A DNA stretch of 64,000 nt from Petrolisthes cinctipes (lineage: Eukaryota > Arthropoda > Malacostraca > Decapoda > Porcellanidae): contig JAWQEG010000369.1 in NCBI GenBank assembly GCA_033782935.1, positions 935,501-999,500 of the forward strand, written 5' to 3'. The notes under the pieces were generated by a model. That model searched no databases and was not told the origin of the DNA. It was given only the letters and a program-made list of their open reading frames with translations. Below are positions 1 to 12,272 of this stretch, in pieces; the stretch's first letter is position 1, and each line of letters opens with the position of its first letter. The position numbers and the translations under genes were made by a program.

Positions 1-2290
1 GGGCCTGAATTTTGAAAATACTCTAACACGGAGTAGGCATGTACAGATCGCTTCTGGGAACCCAAAATATCGAATTTTCGGGTGTTTAGGGCCAGAATTT
101 GAGTTATAAACGGGTACAGAAGATGCATGCACATATCGACTTTTGGGCACCAAAAAGATCGATTTTCAGTATGTTTTTGGCCTGTATTTTGAAAATACTC
201 TAACACGGAGTAGGCATGTACAGATACCTTCTGGGACCTCTAAATATCGAATTTTCGGGTGTTTTGGGACTGAATTTGAGATATCGATTTTTTGGCACCT
301 ATAATATCGATTTTTAGCATGTTTTTAGCCTATATTTTGAAAATATTCTAGCACTGTGTAGGCATGTACAGATTGCTTCTGGGACCCCAAAATATTGAAT
401 TTTCGGGTGTTTTTAGCCTGAATTTGAGATATAAACGGGTACAGAAGATACATGCACATATTGACTTTGGGCATCTAAAATATCGATTTTCAGCATGTTT
501 TGGGCCTGTATTTTGAAAATACTCTAACACTGAGTAGGCATGTGCAGATTGCTTCTGGGACCCCAAAATATTGAATTTTCGGGTGTTTTGAGCCTGAATT
601 TGAGATATAAACGGGTACTGAAGATGCATGCACATATCGACTTTTGTGCACCTAAAAGATCGATTTTCAGTATGTTTTGAGCATGTATTTTGAAAATATT
701 CTAGCACTGAGTAGGCATGTACAGATTGCTTCTGGGACCCCAAAATATTGAATTTTCGGGTGTTTTGAGCCTGAATTTGAGATATAAACGGGTACAGAAG
801 ATACATGCACATATTGACTTTGGGCACCAAAAATATCGATTTTCAGCATGTTTTGGGCCTGAATTTTGAAAATACTCTAACACGGAGTAGGCATGTACAG
901 ATCGCTTCTGGGATCCCAAAATATCGAATTTTCGGGTGTTTAGGGCCAGAATTTGAGATATAAACGGGTACAGAAGATGCATGCACCTATCGACTTTTGG
1001 GCACCTAAAAGATCGATTTTCAGTATGTTTTTGGCCTGTATTTTGAAAATACTCTAACATGGAGTAAGCATGTACAGATACCTTCTGGGACCTCTAAATA
1101 TCGAATTTTCGGGTGTTTTGGGACTGAATTTGAGATATCGATTTTTTGGAACCTAAAATGTCGATTTTTAGCATGTTTTTAGCCTATATTTTGAAAATAT
1201 TCTAGCACTGTGTAGGCATGTACAGATTGCTTCTGGGACCTCAAAATATTGAATTTTCGGGTGTTTTGAGCCTGAATTTGAGATATAAACTGGTACAGAA
1301 GATACATGCACATATTGACTTTGGGCATCTAAAATATCGATTTTCAGTATGTTTTGGGCCTGTATTTTGAAAATACTCTAACACTGAGTAGGCATGTACA
1401 GATTGCTTCTGGGACCCCAAAATATTGAATTTTCGGGTGTTTTTAGCCTGAATTTGAGATATAAACGGGTACTGAAGATGCATGCACATATCGACTTTTG
1501 TGCACCTAAAAGATCGATTTTCAGTATGTTTTGAGCATGTATTTTGAAAATACTCTAACACGGAGTAGGCATGTACAGATCGCTTCTGGGACCCCTAAAT
1601 ATCGAATTTTCGGGTGTTTTGGGACTGAAATTGAAATATCGACTTTTTGGCACCTAAAAGATCGATTTTTAGCATGTTTTTAGCCTATATTTTGAAAATA
1701 TTCTAGCACTGTACAGATTGCTTCTGGGACCTCAAAATATTGAATTTTCGGGTGTTTTGAGCCTGAATTTGAGATATAAACGGGTACAGAAGATACATGC
1801 ACATATTGACTTTGGGCATCTAAAATATCGATTTTCAGCATGTTTTGGGCCTGAATTTTGAAAATACTCTAACACGGAGTAGGCATGTACAGATCGCTTC
1901 TGGGACCCCAAAATATCGAATTTTCGGGTGTTTAGGGCCAGAATTTGAGATATAAACGGGTACAAAAGATGCATTCACATATCGACTTTTGGGCACCTAA
2001 AAGATCGATTTTCAGAATGTTTTTGGCCTGTATTTTGAAAATACTCTAACACGGAGTAGGCATGTACAGATACCTTCTGGGACCTCTAAATATCGAATTT
2101 TCGGGTGTTTTGGGACTGAATTTGAGATATCGATTTTTTGGCACCTAAAATATCGATTTTCAGCATGTTTTTAGCCTATATTTAGAAAATATTCTAGCAC
2201 TGTGTAGGCATGTACAGATTGCTTCTGGGACCCCAAAATATTGAATTTTCGGGTGTTTTGAGCCTGAATTTGAGATATAAACGGGTACTG
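1..2290 (+). repeat. Array block A1, first copy of a 5.85-6.03 kb duplication
   Basis: Positions 1 to about 1,480 match 5,854 to about 7,340 at an offset of 5,852-5,853. Shared rare variants prove the pairing: GAGTTATAAAC near 105 and 5,955, CACCTATAATATCG near 299 and 6,151, ATGTGCAGATTGC near 540, and CATGGAGTAAGC near 1,060 and 6,910. From about 1,473 to 2,290 the match continues at an offset of about 6,028-6,030, because the second copy contains one extra, mosaic monomer near 7.3 kb. Scattered substitutions separate the copies, so this is older than the duplications at 17-37 kb. Confidence 0.75.
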
Positions 2291-3710
2291 AAGATGCATG
2301 CACATATCGACTTTTGTGCACCTAAAAGATCGATTTTCAGTATGTTTTGAACATGTATTTTGAAAATACTCTAACACGGAGTAGGCATGTACAGATCGCT
2401 TCTGGGACCCCTAAATATCGAATTTTCGGGTGTTTTTGGACTGAATTTGAGATATAAACGGGTACAGAAGATACATGCACATATTGACTTTGGGCAACTA
2501 AAATATCGATTTTCAGCATGTTTTGGGCCTGTATTTTGAAAATACTCTAACACTGAGTAGGCATGTACAGATTGCTTCTGGGACCCCAAAATATTGAATT
2601 TTCGGGTGTTTTGAGCCTGAATTTGAGATATAAACGGGTACTGAAGATGCATGCACATATCGACTTTTGTGCACCTAAAAGATCGATTTTCAGTATGTTT
2701 TGAGCATGTATTTTGAAAATACTCTAACACGGAGTAGGCATGTACAGATCGCTTCTGGGACCCCTAAATATCGAATTTTCGGGTGTTTTGGGACTGAATT
2801 TGAGATATCGACTTTTTGGCACCTAAAAGATCGATTTTTAGCATGTTTTTAGCCTATATTTTGAAAATATTCTAGCACTGAGTAGGCATGTACAGATTGC
2901 TTCTGGGACCCCAAAATATTGAATTTTCGGGTGTTTTGAGCCTGAATTTGAGATATAAACAGGTACAGAAGATACATGCACATATTGACTTTGGGCACCA
3001 AAAATATCGATTTTCAGCATGTTTTGGGCCTGAATTTTGAAAATACTCTAACACGGAGTAGGCATGTACAGATCGCTTCTGGGACCCCAAAATATCGAAT
3101 TTTCGGGTGTTTAGGGCCAGAATTTGAGATATAAACGCGTACAGAAGATGCATGCACATATCGACTTTTGGGCACCTAAAAGATCGATTTTCTGTATGTT
3201 TTTGGCCTGTATTTTGAAAATACTCTAACACGGAGTAGGCATGTACAGATCGCTTCTGGGACCCCTAAATATCGAATTTTCGGGTGTTTTGGGACTGAAT
3301 TTGAGATATCGACTTTTTGGCACTTAAAAGATCGATTTTTAGCATGTTTTTAGCCTATATTTTGAAAATATTCTAGCACTGTACAGATTGCTTCTGGGAC
3401 CCCAAAATATTGAATTTTCGGGTGTTTTGAGCCTGAATTTGAGATATAAACGGGTACATAAGATACATGCACATATTGACTTTGGGCATCTAAAATATCG
3501 ATTTTCAGCATGTTTTGGGCCTGTATTTTGAAAATACTCTAACACTGAGTAGGCATGTACAGATTGCTTCTGGGACCCCAAAATATTGAATTTTCGGGTG
3601 TTTTGAGCCTGAATTTGAGATATAAACGGGTACTGAAGATGCATGCACATATCGACTTTTGTGCACCTAAAAGATCGATTTTCAGTATGTTTTGAGCATG
3701 TATTTTGAAA
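2040..3710 (+). repeat. Tandem duplication, copy 1 (offset 1,670-1,836 bp)
   Basis: The rare change TATATTTAGAAAATATTC occurs at about 2,179 and again at about 3,849, an offset of 1,670. From about 2,210 onward the best offset becomes 1,836, which is eleven monomers. The 166 bp difference is a single extra monomer in the second copy (near 3.88-4.05 kb), an L1 shortened internally to AAGATAATGAC. Confidence 0.75.
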
Positions 3711-5576
3711 ATACTCTAACACGGAGTAGGCATGTACAGATACCTTCTGGGACCTCTAAATATCGAATTTTCGGGTGTTTTGGGACTGAATTTGAGATAT
3801 CGATTTTTTGGCACCTAAAATATCGATTTTCAGCATGTTTTTAGCCTATATTTAGAAAATATTCTAGCACTGTGTAGGCATGTACAGATTGCTTCTGGGA
3901 CCCCAAAATATTGAATTTTCGGGTGTTTTGAGCCTGAATTTGAGATATAAACGGGTACAGAAGATAATGACTTTGGGCAACTAAAATATTGATTTTCAGC
4001 ATGTTTTGGGCCTGTATTTTGAAAATACTCTAACACTGAGTAGGCATGTACAGATTGCTTCTGGGACCCCAAAATATTGAATTTTCGGGTGTTTTGAGCC
4101 TGAATTTGAGATATAAACGGGTACTGAAGATGCATGCACATATCGACTTTTGTGCACCTAAAAGATCGATTTTCAGTATGTTTTGAGCATGTATTTTGAA
4201 AATACTCTAACACGGAGTAGGCATGTACAGATCGCTTCTGGGACCCCTAAATATCGAATTTTCGGGTGTTTTTGGACTGAATTTGAGATATAAACGGGTA
4301 CAGAAGATACATGCACATATTGACTTTGGGCAACTAAAATATCGATTTTCAGCATGTTTTGGGCCTGTATTTTGAAAATACTCTAACACTGTGTAGGCAT
4401 GTACTGATTGCTTCTGGGACCCCAAAATATTGAATTTTCGGGTGTTTTGAGCCTGAATTTGAGATATAAACGGGTACTGAAGATGCATGCACATATCGAC
4501 TTTTGTGCACCTAAAAGATCGATTTTCAGTATGTTTTGAGCATGTATTTTGAAAATACTCTAACACGGAGTAGGCATGTACAGATCGCTTCTGGGACCCC
4601 TAAATATCGAATTTTCGGGTGTTTTGGGACTGAATTTGAGATATCGACTTTTTGGCACCTAAAAGATCGATTTTTAGCATGTTTTTAGCCTATATTTTGA
4701 AAATATTCTAGCACTGAGTAGGCATGTACAGATTGCTTCTGGGACCCCAAAATATTGAATTTTCGGGTGTTTTGATCCTGAATTTGAGATATAAACAGGT
4801 ACAGAAGATACATGCACATATTGACTTTGGGCACCAAAAATATCGATTTTCAGCATGTTTTGGGCCTGAATTTTGAAAATACTCTAACACGGAGTAGGCA
4901 TGTACAGATCGCTTCTGGGACCCCAAAATATCGAATTTTCGGGTGTTTAGGGCCAGAATTTGAGATATAAACGGGTACAGAAGATGCATGCACATATCGA
5001 CTTTTGGGCACCTAAAAGATCGATTTTCAGTATGTTTTTGGCCTGTATTTTGAAAATACTCTAACACGGAGTAGGCATGTACAGATCGCTTCTGGGACCC
5101 CTAAATATCGAATTTTCGGGTGTTTTGGGACTGAATTTGAGATATCGACTTTTTGGCACTTAAAAGATCGATTTTTAGCATGTTTTTAGCCTATATTTTG
5201 AAAATTTTCTAGCACTGTACAGATTGCTTCTGGGACCCCAAAATATTGAATTTTCGGGTGTTTTGAGCCTGAATTTGAGATATAAACGGGTACAGAAGAT
5301 ACATGCACATATTGACTTTGGGCATCTAAAATATCGATTTTCAGCATGTTTTGGGCCTGTATTTTGAAAATACTCTAACACTGAGTAGGCATGTACAGAT
5401 TGCTTCTGGGACCCCAAAATATTGAATTTTCGGGTGTTTTGAGCCTGAATTTGAGATATAAACGGGTACTGAAGATGCATGCACATATCGACTTTTGTGC
5501 ACCTAAAAGATCGATTTTCAGTATGTTTTGAGCATGTATTTTGAAAATACTCTAACACGGAGTAGGCATGTACAGA
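3711..5576 (+). repeat. Tandem duplication, copy 2
   Basis: Second copy of the block at 2,040-3,710. Agreement holds to about 5,572, where this copy reads GATCGCTTCTGGGACCCC while the first copy reads GATACCTTCTGGGACCTC. Both carry a full-length monomer with an S2 head (2,384-2,559 and 4,220-4,395). A private change here is AAAATTTTCTAGC near 5,203. Confidence 0.75.
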
Positions 5577-8234
5577 TCGCTTCTGGGACCCCTAAATATC
5601 GAATTTTTGGGTGTTTTGGGACTGAATTTGAGATATCGACTTTTTGGCACCTAAAAGATCGATTTTTAGCATGTTTTTAGCCTATATTTTGAAAATATTC
5701 TAGCACTGAGTAGGCATGTACAGATTGCTTCTGGGACCCCAAAATATTGAATTTTCGGGTGTTTTGAGCCTGAATTTGAGATATAAACGGGTACAGAAGA
5801 TACATGCACATATTGACTTTGGGCACCAAAAATATCGATTTTCAGCATGTTTTGGGCCTGAATTTTGAAAATACTCTAACACGGAGTAGGCATGTACAGA
5901 TCGCTTCTGGGACCCCAAAATATCGAATTTTCGGGTGTTTAGGGCCAGAATTTGAGTTATAAACGGGTACAGAAGATGCATGCACATATCGACTTTTGGG
6001 CACCAAAAAGATCGATTTTCAGTATGTTTTTGGCCTGTATTTTGAAAATACTCTAACACGGAGTAGGCATGTACAGATACCTTCTGGGACCTCTAAATAT
6101 CGAATTTTCGGGTGTTTAGGGACTGAATTTGAGATATCGATTTTTTGGCACCTATAATATCGATTTTTAGCATGTTTTTAGCCTATATTTTGAAAATATT
6201 CTAGCACTGTGTAGGCATGTACAGATTGCTTCTGGGACCCCAAAATATTGAATTTTCGGGTGTTTTTAGCCTGAATTTGAGATATAAACGGGTACAGAAG
6301 ATACATGCACATATTGACTTTGGGCATTTAAATATCGATTTTCAACATGTTTTGGGCCTGTATTTTGAAAATACTCTAACACTGAGTAGGCATGTGCAGA
6401 TTGCTTATGGGACCCCAAAATATTGAATTTTCGGGTGTTTTGAGCCTGAATTTGAGATATAAACGGGTACTGAAGATGCATGCACATATCGACTTTTGTG
6501 CACCTAAAAGATCGATTTTCAGTATGTTTTGAGCATGTATTTTGAAAATATTCTAGCACTGAGTAGGCATGTACAGATTGCTTCTGGGACCCCAAAATAT
6601 TGAATTTTCGGGTGTTTTGAGCCTGAATTTGAGATATAAACGGGTACAGAAGATACATGCACATATTGACTTTGGGCACCAAAAATATCGATTTTTAGCA
6701 TGTTTTGGGCCTGAATTTTGAAAATACTCTAACACGGAGTACGCATGTACAGATCGCTTCTGGGACCCCAAAATATCGAATTTTCGGGTGTTTAGGGCCA
6801 GAATTTGAGATATAAACGGGTACAGAAGATGCATGCACATATCGACTTTTGGGCACCTAAAAGATCGATTTTCAGTATGTTTTTGGCCTGTAATTTGAAA
6901 ATACTCTAACATGGAGTAAGCATGTACAGATACCTTCTGGGACCTCTAAATATCGAATTTTCGGGTGTTTTGGGACTGAATTTGAGATATCGATTTTTTG
7001 GAACCTAAAATGTCGATTTTTAGCATGTTTTTAGCCTATATTTTGAAAATATTCTAGCACTGTGTAGGCATGTACAGATTGCTTCTGGGACCCCAAAATA
7101 TTGAATTTTCGGGTGTTTTGAGCCTGAATTTGAGATATAAACGGGTACAGAAGATACATGCACATATTGACTTTGGGCATCTAAAATATCGATTTTCAGC
7201 ATGTTTTGGGCCTGTATTTTGAAAATACTCTAACTCTGAGTAGGCATGTACAGATTGCTTCTGGGACCCCAAAATATTGAATTTTCGGGTGTTTTGAGCC
7301 TGAATTTGAGATATAAACGGGTACTGAAGATGCATGCACATATCAACTTTGGGCACCAAAAATATCGATTTTCAGCATGTTTTGGGCCTGAATTTTGAAA
7401 ATACTCTAACACGGAGTATGCATGCACAGATCGCTTCTGGGACCCCAAAATATCGAATTTTCGGGTGTTTAGGGCCAGAATTTGAGATATAAACGGGTAC
7501 TGAAGATGCATGCACATATCGACTTTTGTGCACCTAAAAGATCGATTTTCAGTATGTTTTGAGCATGTATTTTGAAAATACTCTAACACGGAGTAGGCAT
7601 GTACAGATCGCTTCTGGGACCCCTAAATATCGAATTTTCGGGTGTTTTGGGACTGAATTTGAGATATCGACTTTTTGGCACCTAAAAGATCGATTTTTAG
7701 CATGTTTTTAGCCTATATTTTGAAAATATTCTAGCACTGGACAGATTGCTTCTGGGACCTCAAAATATTGAATTTTCGGGTGTTTTGAGCCTGAATTTGA
7801 GATATAAACGGGTACAGAAGATACATGCACATATTGACTTTGGGCATCTAAAATATCGATTTTCAGCATGTTTTGGGCCTGAATTTTGAAAATACTCTAA
7901 CACGGAGTAGGCATGTACAGATCGCTTCTGGGACCCCAAAATATCGAATTTTCGGGTGTTTAGGGCCAGAATTTGAGATATAAACGGGTACAGAAGATGC
8001 TTGCACATATCGACTTTTGGGCACCTAAAAGATCGATTTTCAGTATGTTTTTGGCCTGTATTTTGAAAATACTCTAACACGGAGTAGGCATGTACAGATA
8101 CCTTCCTGGACCTCTAAATATCGAATTTTCGGGTGTTTTGGGACTGAATTTGAGATATCGATTTTTTGGCACCTAAAATATCGATTTTCAGCATGTTTTT
8201 AGCCTATATTTTGAAAATATTCTAGCACTGTGTA
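5577..8234 (+). repeat. Array block A2, second copy of the 5.85-6.03 kb duplication
   Basis: From 5,854 on it is the partner of block A1. Between about 7,243 and 7,595 two mosaic monomers replace one ordinary L3 monomer: the first has an L3 head and an L1' tail, the second an L2 head and an L3 tail. After that the pairing resumes to about 8,318. The first 280 bp join it to the 3.7-5.6 kb duplication. Confidence 0.7.
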
Positions 8235-8920
8235 GGCATGTACAGATTGCTTCTGGGACCCCAAAATATTGAATTTTCGGGTGTTTTGAGCCTGAATTTG
8301 AGATATAAACGGGTACAGAAGATATTGACTTTGGGCATCTAAAATATCGATTTTCAGCATGTTTTGGGCCTGTATTTTGAAAATACTCTAACACTGAGTA
8401 GGCATGTACAGATTGCTTCTGGGACCCCAAAATATTGAATTTTCGGGTGTTTTGAGCCTGAATTTGAGATATAAACGGGTACTGAAGATGCATGCACATA
8501 TCGACTTTTGTGCACCTAAAAGATCGATTTTCAGTATGTTTTGAGCATGTATTTTGAAAATACTCTAACACGGAGTATGCATGTACAGATCGCTTCTGGG
8601 ACCCCTAAATATCGAATTTTCGGGTGTTTTTGGACTGAATTTGAGATATAAACGGGTACAGAAGATATTGACTTTGGGCATCTAAAATATCGATTTTCAG
8701 CATGTTTTGGGCCTGTATTTTGAAAATACTCTAACACTGAGTAGGCATGTACAGATTGCTTCTGGGACCCCAAAATATTGAATTTTCGGGTGTTTTGAGC
8801 CTGAATTTGAGATATAAACGGGTACTGAAGATGCATGCACATATCGACTTTTGTGCACCTAAAAGATCGATTTTCAGTATGTTTTGAGCATGTATTTTGA
8901 AAATACTCTAACACGGAGTA
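8235..8920 (+). repeat. Tandem dimer duplication (2 x 343 bp)
   Basis: Two copies of a 166+177 bp dimer lie side by side: 8,235-8,577 and 8,578-8,920. The 166 bp monomers are L1-like with an internal 10 bp deletion that turns GATACATGCACATATTGAC into GATATTGAC. The head of the second 166 bp monomer is of S2 type, so the duplication is linked to an exchange between classes. No short monomer separates the two dimers, which breaks the usual S-L-L order. Confidence 0.8.
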
Positions 8921-10879
8921 GGCATGTACAGATCACTTCTGGGACCCCTAAATATCGAATTTTCGGGTGTTTTTGGACTGAATTTGAGATATCGACTTTT
9001 TGGCACCTAAAAGATCGATTTTTAGCATGTTTTTAGCCTATATTTTGAAAATATTCTAGCACTATACAGATTGCTTCTGGGACCCCAAAATATTGAATTT
9101 TCGGGTGTTTTGAGCCTGAATTTGAGATATAAACGGGTACTGAAGATGCATGCACATATCAACTTTGGGCACCAAAAATATCGGTTTTCAGCATGTTTTG
9201 GGCCTGAATTTTGAAAATACTCTAACACGGAGTATGCATGTACAGATCGCTTCTGGGACCCCAAAATATCGAATTTTCGGGTGTTTAGGGCCAGAATTTG
9301 AGATATAAACGGGTACAGAAGATGCATGCACATATCGACTTTTGGGCACCTAAAACATCGATTTTCAGTATGTTTTTGGCCTGTATTTTGAAAATACTCT
9401 AACACGGAGTAGGCATGTACAGATACCATCTGGGACCTCTAAATATCGAATTTTCGGGTGTTTTGGGACTGAATTTGAGATATCGATTTTTTGGCACCTA
9501 AAATGTCGATTTTTAGCATGCTTTTAGCCTATATTTTGAAAATATTCTAGCACTGTGTAGGCATGTACAGATTGCTTCTGGGACCCCAAAATATTGAATT
9601 TTCGGGTGTTTTGAGTCTGAATTTGAGATATAAATGGGTACAGAAGATACATGCACATATTGACTTTGGGCATCTAAAATATCGATTTTCAGCATGTTTT
9701 GGGCCAGTATTTTGAAAATACTCTAACACTGAATAGGCATGTACAGATTGCTTCTGGGACCCCAAAATATTGAGTTTTCGGGTGTTTTGAGCCTGAATTT
9801 GAGATATAAACGGGTACTGAAGATGCATGCACATATCGACTTTTGTGCACCTAAAAGATCGATTTTCAGTATGTTTTGAGCATGTATTTTGAAAATACTC
9901 TAACACGGAGTAGGCATGTACAGATCGCTTCTGGGACCCCTAAATATCGAATTTTCGGGTGTTTTGGGACTGAATTTGAGATATCGACTTTTTGGCACCA
10001 AAAAGATCGATTTTTAGCATGTTTTTAGCCTATATTTTGAAAATATTCTAGCACTGAGTAGGCATGTACAGATTGCTTCTGGGACCCCAAAATATTGAAT
10101 TTTCGGGTGTTTTGAGCCTGAATTTAAGATATAAACGGGTACAGAAGATACATGCACATATTGACTTTGGGAACCAAAAATATCGATTTTCAGCATGTTT
10201 TGGGCCTGAATTTTGAGAATACTCTAACACGGAGTAGGCATGTACAGATCGCTTCTGGGACCCCAAAATATCGAATTTTCGGGTGTTTAGGGCCAGAATT
10301 TGAGATATAAACGGGTACAGAAGATGCATGCACATATCGACTTTTGGGCACCTAAAGGATCGATTTTCAGTATGTTTTTGGCCTGTATTTTGAAAATACT
10401 CTAACATGGAGTAAGCATGTACAGATACCTTCTGGGACCTCTAAATATCGAATTTTCGGGTGTTTTGGGACTGAATTTGAGATATCGATTTTTTGGCACC
10501 TAAAATGTCGATTTTTAGCATGTTTTTAGCCTATATTTTGAAAATATTCTAGCACTGTGTAGGCATGTACAGATTGCTTCTGGGACCCCAAAATATTGAA
10601 TTTTCGGGTGTTTTGAGCCTGAATTTGAGATATAAACGGGTACAGAAGATATTGACTTTGGGCATCTAAAATATCGATTTTCAGCATGTTTTGGGCCTGT
10701 ATTTTGAAAATACTCTAACACTGAGTAGGCATGTACAGATTGCTTCTGGGACCCCAAAATATTGCATTTTCGGGTGTTTTGAGCCTGAATTTGAGATATA
10801 AACGGGTACTGAAGATGCATGCACATATCGACTTTTGTGCACCTAAAAGATCGATTTTCAGTATGTTTTGAGCATGTAT
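8921..10879 (+). repeat. Trimer/hexamer array segment
   Basis: Ordinary S-L-L order with class alternation. Small private variants include CACTATACAG near 9,061, TATCGGTTTTC near 9,180, an L3/L1' mosaic near 9,121-9,190, CATGCTTTTAGCC near 9,518, GGGAACCAAAAAT near 10,169 and a 10 bp deleted L1 near 10,650. Nothing other than satellite is present. Confidence 0.8.
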
Positions 10880-12272
10880 TTTGAAAATACTCTAACACGG
10901 AGTAGGCATGTACAGATCGCTTCTGGGACCCCTAAATATCGAATTTTCGGGTGTTTTGGGACTGAATTTGAGATATCGACTTTTTGGCACCTAAAAGATC
11001 GATTTTTAGCATGTTTTTAGCCTATATTTTGAAAATATTCTAGCACTGTACAGATTGCTTCTGGGACCCCAAAATATTGAATTTTCGGTTGTTTTGAGCC
11101 TGAATTTGAGATATAAACGGGTACAGAAGATACATGAACATATTGACTTTAGGCATCTAAAATATCGATTTTCAGCATGTTTTGGGCCTGAATTTTGAAA
11201 ATACTCTAACACGGAGTAGGCATGTACAGATCGCTTCTGGGACCCCAAAATATAGAATTTTCGGGTGTTTAGGGCCAGAATTTGAGATATAAACGGGTAC
11301 AGAAGATGCATGCACATATCGACTTTTGGGCACCTAAAAGATCGATTTTCAGTATGTTTTTGGCCTGTATTTTAAAAATACTCTAACACGGAGTAGGCAT
11401 GTACAGATACCTTCTGGGGCCTCTAAATATCGAATTTTCGGGTGTTTTGGGACTGAATTTGAGATATCGATTTTTTGGCACCTAAAATATCGATTTTCAG
11501 CATGTTTTTAGCCTATATTTTGAAAATATTCTAGCACTGTGTAGGCATGTACAGATTGCTTCTGGGACCCCAAAATATTGAATTTTCGGGTGTTTTCAGC
11601 CTGAATTTGAGATATAAACGGGTACAGAAGATATTGACTTTGGGCATCTAAAATATCGATTTTCAGCATGTTTTGGGCCTGTATTTTGAAAATACTCTAA
11701 AACTGAGTAGGCATGTACAGATTGCTTCTGGGACCCCAAAATATTGAATTTTCGGGTGTTTTGAGCCTGAATTTGAGATATAAACGGGTACTGAAGATGC
11801 ATGCAAATATCGACTTTTGTGCACCTAAAAGATCGATTTTCATTATGTTTTGAGCATGTATTTTGAAAATACTCTAACACGGAGTAGGCATGTACAGATC
11901 GCTTCTGGGACCCCTAAATATCGAATTTTCGGGTGTTTTGGGACTGAATTTGAGATATCGACTTTTTGGCACCTAAAAGATCGATTTTTAGCATGTTTTT
12001 AGCCTATATTTTGAAAATATTCGAGCACTGTACAGATTGCTTCTGGGACCCCAAAATATTGAATTTTCGGGTGTTTTGAGCCTGAATTTGAGATATAAAC
12101 GGGTACAGAAGATACATGAACATATTGACTTTAGGCATCTAAAATATCGATTTTCAGCATGTTTTGGGCCTGAATTTTGAAAATACTCTAACACGGAGTA
12201 GGCATGTACAGATCGCTTCTGGGACCCCAAAATATCGAATTTTCGGGTGTTTAGGGCCAGAATTTGAGATAT
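10880..12272 (+). repeat. Partial 982 bp tandem duplication
   Basis: The rare string ACATGAACATATTGAC followed by TTTAGGCATC occurs at about 11,133 and 12,115, an offset of 982 bp, which is one hexamer less two 10 bp deletions. The match runs from roughly 10,880 to 11,290 against 11,862 to 12,272, where the second copy switches into an L3-type tail (GTACTGAAGATGCATGCAAAT). Confidence 0.7.

Noticed and set aside
348..830. Long minus-strand open frame (160 codons), and about a hundred similar ones of 60-157 codons
   Set aside because: They repeat with the satellite monomer, begin and end at the same monomer positions, overlap each other in other frames, and break at every 176 bp or 148 bp monomer. 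The predicted peptides show only the repeat pattern, with no domain. The minus strand simply has few stops in this satellite.
6217..6426. Plus-strand open frames of 60-83 codons
   Set aside because: They read through the same satellite sequence on the other strand and recur at duplication offsets (for example 18,071, 21,696, 22,521, 27,138, 29,948 and 33,573).
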